Below are positions 51,945-62,700 of a stretch of DNA of 64,000 nucleotides, one piece after another. This stretch comes from Akkermansia muciniphila (GTDB lineage Bacteria > Verrucomicrobiota > Verrucomicrobiia > Verrucomicrobiales > V1-33). The translations under genes were made by a program, and so were the position numbers. Under the pieces are notes generated by a model. It was not told where the DNA came from. It saw only the letters and a program-made list of their open reading frames with translations, and made no database searches. The stretch covers positions 1-64,000 of the forward strand of contig CAMDJM010000001.1 in NCBI GenBank assembly GCA_945900785.1. The letters are read 5' to 3'. Position 1 is the stretch's first letter. Each line of letters starts with the position of its first letter.

Positions 51945-53291
51945 TCAGGCGTAGCCGAGGGGCTTGGAGGGATCGAACTTGCCGGGCACCGCGACGGGAT
52001 AAAGGCCTTCGGCATCCGGGCCGAAACGGGTGGGGGTTTTGAAGTCCAGTTTTTCGGGGAACTCGCTGTTATCCCAGGCGAGCGCTTCATCCCATTTCAC
52101 CATTTTGCCGGAGTAGGTGGCGTAGCGGCCGAGCATGGCAGTGAAGGTGCTGGTGGCACCGTAGTGGGCGTTGTTCAGGGTCTTTTTTTCGCGGATGGCC
52201 TTGTAGAGTTCGTCGTGCTCGTTTTGATAGGGGTTGCCGTCCGCATCATTGCCCCGGTAGCGCCAGATGGTCTTGCCGCTGCGGTCTTTGATGTAGGTGC
52301 CGCCGTCGCTGAAGTAGAGGGTGCCTTTGGAGCCGATGATGGTTTCGCTGACGCTGTTCCAGCAGTTGGGCTGGTGGCGGCATTGGCTGTTCATGATCAC
52401 GCCGTTGGCGTAGGCGAATTCGACGTAGTGGTGATCGAAGATCTGTCCGGTTTTGCGGTCCCTGCGGGTTTCGCGCCCGCCCATGCCCTGGGCGGCGACG
52501 GGGTGCGCGTCATCCATGAACCAGTTGATGACATCAATGTTGTGGATGTGCTGTTCCAGGATGTGATCGCCACCCACCCAGGTGAAGTGATACCAGTTTT
52601 TGATCTGGTAATACATCTCGGACCACTCCGGCTGGCGGTCGACCAGCCAGATGCCGGCGTTGTTCCAATAACATTGAGCCGCGACGATGTCGCCGATCAG
52701 GCCCTGCTTGACCTGTTCCTTGCCCGCGAGGTAGTTTTTCTGATAGCGGCGCTGGAGACCGACGACTACTTTGAGGTTTTTCTCTTCTGCCTTTTTGCCT
52801 GCTTCAAAGACGGTGCGGATGCCAGGGGAATCACAGGCGACGGGTTTTTCCATGAAGACGTGCTTACCGGCCTCGACGGCAGCCTTGAACATCATGGGAC
52901 GGAAACCGGGAGGGGTGGTGAGGAGAACGACATCGGCGTGCTGGATGGCTTCCTGGTAGGCTTCGAGCCCGATGAATTTCCGGTTATCCGGCACATCCAC
53001 TTTGGAGCCATACTTGGCCTGGAGGGTGGAGAGGCAGGGCTCCAGACGATCTGAAAAAGCATCTGCCATGGCGACGACGCGGGTGCCACCACTGGTGAGG
53101 GCTTGGTCAGCGGCTCCTGAGCCACGGCCCCCGCAGCCGATGAGGGCGAGCTTCAATTCATCACTGCCAGCGACCTGGGCGCAGGCGGCTACGGGGAGAT
53201 TGACCGCAGCAGCGGCCACGGCGGCTCCGCCGATGAATTTGCGGCGGTTGGGGTTGAGACCGGGGGTGGGGTTTTGATCAGTGGGCTGCAT
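51945..53291 (-). CDS. Tat-exported Gfo/Idh/MocA oxidoreductase
   Basis: A 448-residue NAD(P)-dependent oxidoreductase. The N-terminus NPNRRKFIGGAAVAAAAVNL is a twin-arginine signal, followed by the Rossmann motif ALIGCGGRGSG. FMEKPVACDSPG carries the E-K-P motif of this superfamily, including the catalytic-type Lys, and HNIDVINWFMDDAHP matches the usual active-site region. Many such enzymes in this phylum act on sugars or their 3-keto forms. It lies 97 bases after the ThuA/DUF1080 gene on the same strand, in agreement with a shared carbohydrate pathway. Confidence 0.92.
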   Translation of the reverse strand: MQPTDQNPTPGLNPNRRKFIGGAAVAAAAVNLPVAACAQVAGSDELKLALIGCGGRGSGAADQALTSGGTRVVAMADAFSDRLEPCLSTLQAKYGSKVDVPDNRKFIGLEAYQEAIQHADVVLLTTPPGFRPMMFKAAVEAGKHVFMEKPVACDSPGIRTVFEAGKKAEEKNLKVVVGLQRRYQKNYLAGKEQVKQGLIGDIVAAQCYWNNAGIWLVDRQPEWSEMYYQIKNWYHFTWVGGDHILEQHIHNIDVINWFMDDAHPVAAQGMGGRETRRDRKTGQIFDHHYVEFAYANGVIMNSQCRHQPNCWNSVSETIIGSKGTLYFSDGGTYIKDRSGKTIWRYRGNDADGNPYQNEHDELYKAIREKKTLNNAHYGATSTFTAMLGRYATYSGKMVKWDEALAWDNSEFPEKLDFKTPTRFGPDAEGLYPVAVPGKFDPSKPLGYA

Positions 53292-53388
53292 ATAGGTGGG
53301 ATGATTGGGACAGAAAAAAAGGGGGGGGGAAGCCGGAGTCTGCGGAATCGGGCGGAAAAGCTCAATCTGAAACGGAAATTCGTCCGGA

Positions 53389-54900
53389 TTACTTTTTCGC
53401 ATCCTGGTTGGCTGCCATCTCTTCATCGGTCGGTGTGCGGGAGACGACACCGCCCGCAGGCACCTCGGCTTTGGCAATCCAGAAGATGGCGTTGAGCAGA
53501 GTGCGTCTGAATTGATCGTTCTGCCAGTTCCGGTGGAAGTGGCCGCCGGTAAAGCCAAAGCCGCGGCTGCCATTGGCGTTTTCGGTCACCCAACCAACAT
53601 GCTGGGCCTCGCCTTTGGCGACAGCCTCACGGACGGCAGGGTTGCCGGAATGGGCTCCATCCGGCCGGTTCAGGGTTTCGGCGGGCGGCAGGGCGCTGAG
53701 CAGCGGAGTGACTCCCTGCATATTTTCCCGGAAGCGCATGTGGTAATACCATTCGTCATTGACCTTGAAGGGTTCGATGCCAGCGGCTGCAGGGTGGTTG
53801 GGAAAGGTTTTGAATTCGCCATCCCAATGGGGGTTGACGGACCAGTCTGTCTCAAAATAACCGCCAATCCAACGCAGGAAGGCTTCGCCGCCGGGACCTT
53901 TGGGGATTTCCACAGCGTAATGAATGCAGCCAATGCCCACGCCCCGCTGGTGGGCGGCCTCGACATCGGCGAGGCGGGGATTGACCATGTGCCCGCCACC
54001 GCCGTCGGAATACATGATAATGGCATCAGCATTGGAAAAGGCGGAGGGGTCCTGCGGCCAGCCATTGCTGTAGACCGTGGCGAGCATTTTGCCGCCAGTG
54101 GCCTCATTCAGGGTATTGGCCAGCAGCATGGAGCCGGCGCGGTGCTCGTGGTCGCCTGGGCCATGGCTCGGTTTACCGGCCACGAACACGACCTTTTTCC
54201 CATCCGTGAGGGGCAGGCGCTTCAGCTTCAGATTGCGGAACTGCACCTTCATGGGAGGTCCGGCATGCAACTGGAGCGCTAGCAGCCCGCCGCGGCGGCG
54301 CATCTGGGTATCATTGTCGGTGACCTGGGCGGTGAGCTGGCCATTGATGTAGTTTTGGATCGTGAATCCCTTGGCGACGATCCGGTAACTGTTCCATTCC
54401 CCTTTTTTTACCACGTTTTGAAGGACCCCGTCTTCCCCGGTTTTTCCGGTGACGGTCGGCTTATGATCTTCCCCGATGATGGTTTGCTGGCCCCGGTCCG
54501 CGAGGATGCCCCGGAAATTTTCGCCGTAAACGATGCCGCTGTAGCGGTCCCCGGCCTCGAAGTCCGCTTGGTAACCGCCGATGCCCCACTGCCGGTCCGG
54601 CAGGTGGAAGCTGCGGATTTGAATGCCGGAATTGCCACTTTCAATCCTGTAGTCGGCCGTCAGTTCAAAGTCATCCACCTCACCCAGGTTCCAGATCAAA
54701 AAGGTATTGGCTTCCGTAGGCACCTCGGCGGTGGTTTGACCGGTGATAGAGCCATCCTCCACTTTCCAAAAGCGTGGATCCCCATCCCATCCACTGAGAT
54801 CCTTGCCGTTAAAAAGATCCAATGGCTCTTCAGCCTGGGCGGAAAACGTTGCTAGAACAAGCGCCAGCAGACTGGAGCGGAAGAAGGAGGGAGTGGTCAT
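53389..54900 (-). CDS. DUF1080 and ThuA fusion protein, probable 3-keto-glycoside hydrolase
   Basis: A 503-residue secreted protein with a Sec signal (SSLLALVLATFSAQA). Residues about 25-230 are DUF1080, now called the 3-keto-disaccharide hydrolase domain (LFNGKDLSGWDGD, then SGNSGIQIRSF, GEWNSYRIVAKG). Residues about 240-480 are ThuA-like, a glutamine amidotransferase-like fold (VVFVAGKPSHGPGDHEH, FSNADAIIMYSDGGGGH, GVGIGCIHYAVE, and GGHFHRNWQN near the end). Together with the downstream oxidoreductase this suggests oxidation of a disaccharide to a 3-keto form followed by cleavage. The ATG at 54900 gives the signal peptide. Confidence 0.88.
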   Translation of the reverse strand: MTTPSFFRSSLLALVLATFSAQAEEPLDLFNGKDLSGWDGDPRFWKVEDGSITGQTTAEVPTEANTFLIWNLGEVDDFELTADYRIESGNSGIQIRSFHLPDRQWGIGGYQADFEAGDRYSGIVYGENFRGILADRGQQTIIGEDHKPTVTGKTGEDGVLQNVVKKGEWNSYRIVAKGFTIQNYINGQLTAQVTDNDTQMRRRGGLLALQLHAGPPMKVQFRNLKLKRLPLTDGKKVVFVAGKPSHGPGDHEHRAGSMLLANTLNEATGGKMLATVYSNGWPQDPSAFSNADAIIMYSDGGGGHMVNPRLADVEAAHQRGVGIGCIHYAVEIPKGPGGEAFLRWIGGYFETDWSVNPHWDGEFKTFPNHPAAAGIEPFKVNDEWYYHMRFRENMQGVTPLLSALPPAETLNRPDGAHSGNPAVREAVAKGEAQHVGWVTENANGSRGFGFTGGHFHRNWQNDQFRRTLLNAIFWIAKAEVPAGGVVSRTPTDEEMAANQDAKK

Positions 54901-55073
54901 GAAGGAGAAGCGCGGAATATTCCGGTGTATACGCTTAACCTCCCGGAATCTATCATTGGTTCGCCAAGGCCTTTTCTGCGCCAAATCCTGCACAAAAACA
55001 GGGCTGGCTTCCGCTAAAATGGGGTAAGTTCAGACTTCCTTCCCCGATCTGCCATTTAGAAACACTGCCAGCC

Positions 55074-56552
55074 ATGAATCCCCTTGCCCGCTTGCTCATC
55101 CCTGCCTTCCTCGCCGCCGCTCCTGCCTTTGCCCAGGCAGAGACTGCTTCCGGTCCCTTCCGAAGCTCCCTCACGGTGGACCGCTCGCCCCTGGACCGGA
55201 ATGCGCCCATGATGAAAAGCTACGCCACCATGCTGGAGAAAGTGCAGCCCGCCGTGGTGACCATCATGACCGGCGTGGAGCAGCCCCGCCAGCAACAGCG
55301 GCGCATGAGTGAGGACGAAGCTGCGCTGCGCTTGTTTTTTGGCCTGCCACTGCTCCCTCAGGCCCAGCCCGAAAGCAGCAAGGACACCTGGCAGCAGCTT
55401 GGTCTGGGCACGGGGGTCATCGTCACCAGTGATGGTTACATTCTCACCAACCGCCACGTCATTTTGCCGGAGGAAGCCCAGGTGCCAGCCAATAGGGTGA
55501 AAATCCGGGTTCAAGTGCCGGGACGGGAGGAATACATGGAAGGAAAGCTGATCGACTATTCCCAGGAGTCCGACGTGGCTGTGATCAAAGTCGAGGGCAA
55601 GGACCTGCCCAAAGCCACCCTCGCAGACAGCTCCCAGGTGAAAGTGGGCGACGTGGCTTTTGCCTTGGGTGCCCCTTTCGGGATCGATAAAACCGTAACC
55701 ATGGGCATTATCAGCGCCAAGCGGAATGACAAAGTCGTCTCCCACATGGAGAATCAGGAGCTGCTGCAAACCGACGCCTCGATCAACCCTGGCAATTCCG
55801 GAGGCCCTCTCGTGGACGCCGATGGCCGGGTGGTCGGCATCAATACCGCCATCTACACACGCACCGGCGGAAATATGGGCATTGGCTTCGCCATCCCGAT
55901 CAACAACGCCGTATCCGCTGCCGATGCCCTATCCCGTCCCCGGGGCTTCCTCGGCGTCGGCCTGGCCGGCATCAACCGCCGCGCCGCCGCCTATCTGGGC
56001 GTCAAGGGCGGGGCCATGATCGCCAACATTCAACCCGACAGCCCCGCCGCCCGCGCAGGTCTGTCTGTCGAGGATATTATCTACAAAATTGACGACAAGG
56101 AGGTCGCCGACGATCAGGAACTCCTCCGCGAGATCGCCCAACGCGCCCCGGGCAGGACCATTACCCTCAACTTCTTCCGCAACGAACGGAAATCGGAAGT
56201 CCGCATCGTCCTGGGCGAGCGGCCCAATAACTTCCTGCCCGAAAGCAACGCCGCCGGCATCGTGCCCGCCGGCGAAACCATCGCCGGCATGAAGGTCGCT
56301 CCTGTCCCCGAGGCGGACCGCGAAGCCCTCCGCCTGACCACCGGCGGCCTTGTGATCACTGGCATCGCGCCAAATACTCCCGCTGCCAAAATCGGTCTCC
56401 AGGAAGGCGATGTCATCCTGCGCATCAACGGCCAGCAACCCTCCACCAGCGGGGAAGCCGCCGCCGCCATGGCCCAGAGCCGCAACGGCTCCTCCATGCT
56501 CCATGTCCGCCGCAACAATGCCACCCGGCTCTTTGTCGTGGAGCAGGAGTGA
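55074..56552 (+). CDS. HtrA/DegP-type serine protease with two PDZ domains
   Basis: A 492-residue periplasmic trypsin-like protease for quality control of envelope proteins. A signal peptide is present (LLIPAFLAAAPAFA). The catalytic triad is visible as H128 (LTNRHVI), D167 (ESDVAVIKV) and S242 (NPGNSGGPLV). Two PDZ domains follow at about 290-385 and 400-490, with GFLGVGLAGINR and ITGIAPNTPAAKIGLQEGD. All expected parts are present at normal length, so an active enzyme is likely. Which member (DegP, DegQ or DegS) cannot be told. Confidence 0.92.
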   Translation: MNPLARLLIPAFLAAAPAFAQAETASGPFRSSLTVDRSPLDRNAPMMKSYATMLEKVQPAVVTIMTGVEQPRQQQRRMSEDEAALRLFFGLPLLPQAQPESSKDTWQQLGLGTGVIVTSDGYILTNRHVILPEEAQVPANRVKIRVQVPGREEYMEGKLIDYSQESDVAVIKVEGKDLPKATLADSSQVKVGDVAFALGAPFGIDKTVTMGIISAKRNDKVVSHMENQELLQTDASINPGNSGGPLVDADGRVVGINTAIYTRTGGNMGIGFAIPINNAVSAADALSRPRGFLGVGLAGINRRAAAYLGVKGGAMIANIQPDSPAARAGLSVEDIIYKIDDKEVADDQELLREIAQRAPGRTITLNFFRNERKSEVRIVLGERPNNFLPESNAAGIVPAGETIAGMKVAPVPEADREALRLTTGGLVITGIAPNTPAAKIGLQEGDVILRINGQQPSTSGEAAAAMAQSRNGSSMLHVRRNNATRLFVVEQE

Positions 56553-56676
56553 CGTCCCCCGGACGCCCTGATCCCGCTGGCTGCCAGGGAAAGGGCCGGA
56601 ACCCCGTCAGCGAAAACGCAGGGAAAGGTGTCCTTTTTTCTATGCGGATCAGCGTATCGTGTGCCAGGATGGACCA

Positions 56677-58236
56677 GTGAAGTCTTTCCCCCTCCTGTTC
56701 TGCCTCCCGGCTTTCCTCCTGGGCTGCATCTCTCTCCATGCCCAGCAAGCCGCAGCCTTCGATTACCGGCCGGCCACTGCGGTGATTTTCAACGCTACCG
56801 ATCCGGAGTCGAAATCCCTCGCGGAATATTACGTCAGAAAACGCGGTATCCCCGCAGCCAATCTGGTAGGACTGCAAGCCAGTTCCGGGGAAACTATCAC
56901 GCGCGCCGAATTCCAAAAAACCATCGAGTCCCCGCTCCGGGCGGCCTTTATCGAACGCGGATGGTGGAAAACCGGAAACGTTCCCCAGCAGGGCAATATC
57001 GCTATCCAGACTGCAGTCCGGGTCCTGACCCTCATCCGCGGACTGCCCCTGCGCATCAGTGAGGAAGCCGCGTCCGGAGGTGCCGCCCCCGCCAATGGTC
57101 AGGCCAACGCCTCCAGTGTCGACTCTGAACTGGCCATCGCCGGCCTGCTGGACAAGGCCATCGCCGGTCCCCTGCAAAACCCATACTTTGACAGGGCGGA
57201 ACCTTTTTATTCCCTGCCCATCACGCCCATGTTCCTCGTCGGACGGCTGGATGGCCCGGACCTGGCCTGCGCCCGCCGCTTGGTCGATGACGCCATCGCC
57301 ACCGAAGCCACCGGCCTCTACGGCAAGGCCTTTATCGATCTCTCGCTGAAAAACGAACCCGGCTACAAGCAGGGGGAAGACTGGCTCCTCGCGGCCGCCC
57401 GCGCCCTGGAACTGAAAGGCATCCCTACCATGGTGGATTCTCTTGCCGCCACCCTGCCGGTGAATTTCCCCCTCACCGATACCGCCTTCTACCTGGGCTG
57501 GTATACCCAGACGGCCGACGGCCCCTTCCTAAATGCCGCCTTCAAATTCCGCCCCGGGGCCATCGCCTGCCATATCCATTCCTTCAGCGCCACCACCATC
57601 CGGAATGGCAAGGACTACTGGTGTGGCCCTCTCCTCGCCAAAGGTGCCTGTGCCGTCCTGGGGAATGTTTACGAACCCTTCCTCTCCCTCACGACCCATC
57701 TCGACAAATTCACCGTGGGTCTGCTGTCAGGAAAGAATCTCGGCGAAGCCGCCTGGGGCGCGACCCAGGCGCTTTCCTGGATGACCGTCGTCCTGGGCGA
57801 TCCGCTCTACCGCCCTTTCCCAGCCGTTCCTGCCAAAGTGGAAAAAACCCTGGATGCCGACTACAAGGCCCTGCGCGTGGCCCTCGCCCGTTGGGGGAAA
57901 GACGGCCCGGCCAACGACGAATTGATGAAAAATCTGAAACTGGCGGGGAGCAATCTCAAGAGCGGCCCCATCTTCGAATACATGGCCCTGCACTCCCAGG
58001 CCGGCACCGACACCCCGGAACTGGAGGCCAATGAATGGTTTAAATTAGCCCTCCAAAACTACCCGGCGGGGCCGGACAAAATCCGCATTCTGCTCGAACA
58101 GGCCGATGCCCGGCGCCGCGAGGGCACGCCCAAACCAGCCATCAAACTCCTCGAAAAAATCATCACCGACTATCCCAATGTGCCCGCCACGGAAGCGGCG
58201 CGCGCCTGGCTCCAGCAACTTCGTCCCGCCCCGTGA
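56677..58236 (+). CDS. TIGR03790 family protein
   Basis: About 519 residues of a family known mainly from Verrucomicrobiota, Planctomycetota and some Acidobacteriota, function unknown. A signal peptide lies at the start (FPLLFCLPAFLLGCISLHA). Family blocks are VIFNATDPESKSLAEYYVRK, LIRGLPLRI, PMFLVGRLDGPD, GWYTQTADGPF, CHIHSFSATT and WMTVVLGDPLYRPF. The last 100 residues resemble TPR-like helices. I use the GTG at 56677, preceded by CCAGGATGG. The stop overlaps the GTG start of the DUF2851 gene (GTGA), so the two are coupled. Confidence 0.88.
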   Translation: MKSFPLLFCLPAFLLGCISLHAQQAAAFDYRPATAVIFNATDPESKSLAEYYVRKRGIPAANLVGLQASSGETITRAEFQKTIESPLRAAFIERGWWKTGNVPQQGNIAIQTAVRVLTLIRGLPLRISEEAASGGAAPANGQANASSVDSELAIAGLLDKAIAGPLQNPYFDRAEPFYSLPITPMFLVGRLDGPDLACARRLVDDAIATEATGLYGKAFIDLSLKNEPGYKQGEDWLLAAARALELKGIPTMVDSLAATLPVNFPLTDTAFYLGWYTQTADGPFLNAAFKFRPGAIACHIHSFSATTIRNGKDYWCGPLLAKGACAVLGNVYEPFLSLTTHLDKFTVGLLSGKNLGEAAWGATQALSWMTVVLGDPLYRPFPAVPAKVEKTLDADYKALRVALARWGKDGPANDELMKNLKLAGSNLKSGPIFEYMALHSQAGTDTPELEANEWFKLALQNYPAGPDKIRILLEQADARRREGTPKPAIKLLEKIITDYPNVPATEAARAWLQQLRPAP

Positions 58237-59633
58237 ATCTTTCCCCCGCCGCCGCCCCCTACCCGGCGTTCCTGACGGAATTCTTTCCCGCACCCGCCAC
58301 CACCCTGGCCGAATCCATGCTCCTGCCCGGGCGCGAGCCGGATGAACTCGCGTGGCAAAGCCGGTGGTTTGCCGGGGACTTCGGCCGGGAATTCCTCACC
58401 ACTTCCGGGGAACGCCTCACTATTATTGATTTTGGCTGGTGGAACCACGGGGCTGGGCCGGATTTCCGCGACTGTGCCATTACCATCGCCGGGGAAACCC
58501 GGCGCGGCAGCATCGAGCTGGACCGCGACGCCCGCGACTGGGACCTGCATGGCCATAGCAGCAATCCCGCCTACCGGGATACCGTTGTTCACCTCCAGCT
58601 CGGCCAGCACACCAGCGGTGAGTGGTTCACCCGAACGGACGATCACCGCCTCGTGCCGCAGGTCCGCCTGGATCTCGCAGCCGCCATGGGCAGCTTCAGC
58701 GATAGCCCGCCCGCCCCGGCCCGCCCCGGCCGTTGCCTGCACATCTTCCGCCAGATCGGCATGGAAAAAACCCTCGGCATCCTCGAAGCCGCTGCCCGTT
58801 ACCGCATTGAGCGCAAAGCGGCCCGCCTCCAGCGCACCGCCACCATCCATGGGCGCGATCAGATGCTCTTCCAGGCCGTCGCCGATGCCCTGGGCTACAG
58901 CCGGAACCGGCTGCCCCTCACCGTGCTGTCCCAACGGCTCCCTCTCAGAACCCTCACCGCCCGCCCGGCAGATGCCGAAGCCCTTCTCTTCGGTGTCAGC
59001 GGCTTCCTCACCAATGACTCCTTCAATCACGCCGACGAGGAAACCCGCACCTGGCTGCGCAGCCTTTGGGATCAATGGTGGCGCTACCGGGATACCTATG
59101 CCCCTGGTCTGCCGCGCCTGCCCCTGAAGTGGAATCTCACCGGCACCCGCCCCTTGAACCACCCCCAGCGCCGCATCGCCACCCTGCACCTCCTTGTCAG
59201 GCACTGGCCCACTTTCCGTCGTCTGCTGCAGCCGGAGAATTTCCAGGAAAAAGCCCTGCACACTTTTGCCGGAGGCCTGCACCATCCGTATTGGGACCGC
59301 CATTACACCCTCCACGCCCTTCCCTCGGCCAAGCCCATGGCCCTCCTTGGCAGCACCCGCCTGGCTGAAATCATGGCCAATGTCTGCTATCCTCTCCTCA
59401 TCCCGGAGGACGCCTCCTTTTGGAAAGCTTATCAGAAAATTCCGGCTCCCGGGGACAACGAAAAAAGCCGCCGCGCCGCTCTCCGCCTTTTCGCAGGCCA
59501 CCCGGACCTGACCCAGCTCACCGGCAAGCTCTGGCAGCAGCAGGCCCTCCTTCAGATCTACGAGGACTTCTGCCTTGCCGATGAATCGGATTGCGCCTCC
59601 TGCCCCATGCCCGGGCAGGCCGCCGCCCAATAG
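58233..59633 (+). CDS. DUF2851 protein
   Basis: A 466-residue protein of the DUF2851 family, uncharacterised and mostly from Bacteroidetes and related phyla. Conserved blocks are DFGWWNHGAGPDFRDC, GSIELDRDARDWDLHGH and DTVVHLQLG near the N-terminus. Near the C-terminus is a Cys cluster (CLADESDCASCPMP) that may bind a metal. The start is a GTG that overlaps the upstream stop, so translation is coupled to the TIGR03790 gene. No signal peptide is visible, so the protein is likely cytoplasmic. Confidence 0.88.
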   Translation: MNLSPAAAPYPAFLTEFFPAPATTLAESMLLPGREPDELAWQSRWFAGDFGREFLTTSGERLTIIDFGWWNHGAGPDFRDCAITIAGETRRGSIELDRDARDWDLHGHSSNPAYRDTVVHLQLGQHTSGEWFTRTDDHRLVPQVRLDLAAAMGSFSDSPPAPARPGRCLHIFRQIGMEKTLGILEAAARYRIERKAARLQRTATIHGRDQMLFQAVADALGYSRNRLPLTVLSQRLPLRTLTARPADAEALLFGVSGFLTNDSFNHADEETRTWLRSLWDQWWRYRDTYAPGLPRLPLKWNLTGTRPLNHPQRRIATLHLLVRHWPTFRRLLQPENFQEKALHTFAGGLHHPYWDRHYTLHALPSAKPMALLGSTRLAEIMANVCYPLLIPEDASFWKAYQKIPAPGDNEKSRRAALRLFAGHPDLTQLTGKLWQQQALLQIYEDFCLADESDCASCPMPGQAAAQ

Positions 59634-59789
59634 CCAACCGCCCCGCTGCATCCCCACCCCGGGAACGCCTGCTTCCGCAGGGACGCTCCCCGCCCACCGC
59701 GCCCTCACCGCCGGGCTGCCCATCCCACGCTTGCCCACCCAGGAAGCCCGCACGAAGAAAACCGAGGCTCACTCCGACCGTCCTCCCCC

Positions 59790-62700
59790 ATGTCCCTGCT
59801 CGAACTGATCACTTCGCCCGATCCCACCGTCCGCAACCAGGCCCTCGACGCCTTTTGTGCCAGGCTCACCCTCTCCCAGCTCCTGGAAGAAGCCGCCGTG
59901 CTGGACGACTTCCGCCGGAACAGCGATAACCTTTACGACCGCGTCCGTGCTCTCTTTTTCCTTGCCTCCCTTCACCGGTTCCACCTCCCTTCCCGACCTG
60001 ACTTGAAATCCGGCGGCCACATTCCTTTCCTCGGTTATGAGCAGCTCCTGCACCGCCGTTTCGAGGAAGCCACCGATACCTTCCTAACCGCACAAAAGGC
60101 GCAGGGACCCAGCGATGCGCTGAGCAGTTCCCTCGCCGCCGCCTATCACCGACTGGCCTTCCAGACCCTCGCGGACCAGGTCCGCCGCAGTGTCAGGACG
60201 GTGCGGGGAAATCAATGGATGTTCCGCATGGGCCACCCCAAGGACCAGCCCCTGCGCTTCCGCCCGGAATTGCTCACCCTGGAAGCCGAGGGCTCTTTCC
60301 CCATCCTGCGCGAACGCACCCCCGTCCGCATGGACCTGACCCATTCCGCCTGGAGCGATATCTTTTTCCTCGGTATGGATTTCCCGGAAGGCGCCCGCGT
60401 TCTCAATGTCTCGGTCGACCTCGGCGTCCACGGCCGCGATACCACCACCACGCCGCCGGTTAGCGCCTGGTTGCGTGTCATCGAAGAACCCGTCCTCCGG
60501 CTCGTTAGCGTTGACCTGCAGGCCCGCGCCGATATCACCAATCTCGCGGAAGTGTTCGACTTTGCCAAGGACTACCTCGGCCTCCTCAAAGCCGCCGTCA
60601 TCGCCTCCGGACTCGTCCCGCCCGGCATCGAAGGCTCCGGCGCTTCCCTCACGGATCTCCTTGCGGAAATGCTCGGCCCTAACCGGGGTCTGGAACTCGT
60701 CTCCAGCGTCAACGATATCCCCAAAGGCTCCCGCCTCGCCGTTTCCACCAACCTCCTCGCCGCCCTCATCGGCGTCTGCATGCGCGCCACCGGCCAGGCG
60801 GAATCCCTCACCGGCCCCCTCCTCGAACCCGAGCGCCGCCTCATCCTCGCCCGCGCCCTGCTCGGCGAATGGATCGGCGGGTCCGGCGGCGGCTGGCAGG
60901 ACAGCGGCGGCGTCTGGCCTGGCATCAAACTTATCGAAGGCACCCCCTCCCAGCCCGGCGATCCCGAGCACGGCATCTCCCGCGGCCGCCTCATGCCCAA
61001 ACACCACGTCTTCACCCGCAGTGAAATCCCCGACAGCGCCCGCCAGAAACTCCAGGACTCCCTTGTCCTCGTCCACGGCGGCATGGCCCAGAACGTCGGT
61101 CCTATCCTGGAAATGGTCACCGAAAAATACCTGTTAAGATCCGCCTCCGAATGGACGGCCCGGCAGGAAGCCCTCGGTTTTCTGGATGAAATCGTCACCG
61201 CCCTCGGCCAGGGCGATATCGCCAAAGTCGGTGCCGTCACCACCCGCAACTTCGAAGGCCCGATCCAAACCATCATCCCCTGGGCCAGCACCCACTACAC
61301 CGAGCGCCTCATCGAGCAGGTCCGCGCGGAATTTGGCGGGGATTTCCACGGCTTCTGGATGCTCGGCGGCATGTCCGGCGGCGGCATGGGCTTCATGTTC
61401 GCCCCCCACCGCAAAGCCGAAGCCCAGCAGCGCCTCCAGGCCATCATGTCCGCTACCAAGCGCGACCTCCAGCACGCCCTGCCGTTCGCCATGGAACCCG
61501 TCGTTTACGATTTCGCCATCAATGAAAACGGCTCCTTCGCCGACCTCCTGACCGGTCCGGACGCCCTCATGCCCTCCGGTTATTTCGCCCTCACCATCCC
61601 GGAACTCGTCCGTCAGGACCGCCGCACCCTCTCCACCCAGCGCCGGGCCGAACTCGATAAATTCGGAGCCGCCTGCCGCACCCGCCCCGAGCTGCGCGGC
61701 ATGGTCCAGACCCTCTTCGACGCCCTCCTCCCCCGGACCAAATCCGACACCGATACCGGCACCCTCACCACCTTCCTCACCGAAAACGGCTTCGACGCCG
61801 CCCAGCACGAAACCATCCGCGCCGCTCTCCGGGAAGGCCGCATCGGCCTCGCTCAAAACCGCCTCCCCGCCAACGCCACCATCGAAGACGTCCTCCCGGG
61901 TGACGTCCACATCATCTCTCCAACCGGAGCCAGCGCCCAAGTCCCCACCATCAACCATCAACCATCAACCATCAACCCAAGCGAAGCCGCCCCCTCTCTC
62001 AACTCTCAACCTTCAACGCTCAACCAAAGCCAAGGCGAAGCCGCCCTGGCCGCCGGCACGGTCGCCGTCATCACCCTCGCCGCCGGAGCCGGCTCCCGCT
62101 GGACCCAGGGAGCGGGCGTCTGCAAAGCCCTCCACCCCTTCGCCAAGCTCGGCGGCCGCCACCGCACCTTCCTGGAAACCCACCTCGCCAAAAGCCGCCG
62201 CCTTTCCCGCCAATCCGGCACCCCCATCCCCCATCTCTTCACCACCAGCTTCCTCACCCACGGCCCCACTCTGGACTTCCTCACCCAGCGCGCTAACTAT
62301 CACTATCAAGGCCCGCTCCTCCTCAGCCCTGGCCGCAGCATCGGCCTGCGCATGGTCCCCACCGGGCGCGATCTCCGCTTCGCCTGGGAGGAAATGCCGC
62401 AGCAAATGCTCGACGAGCAACAACAAAAAGTCCGCGACAGCCTGCGCACCGCCCTGATCGGCTGGGCCACCGGCACCGGCGAAGCCGCCGATTACACCGA
62501 CAACCTCCCTCTGCAATGCCTGCATCCCACCGGCCATTGGTATGAAGTCGCCAACCTCCTGCACAACGGCACCCTCACTGAACTCCTCGCCCAGCGCCCG
62601 CAGCTCAAAACCCTCATGCTGCATAACATCGACACCCTCGGGGCCGATGCCGACCCCGCCATCCTCGGCCATCACCTCGCCAGCGGAGCCGCCCTCACTT

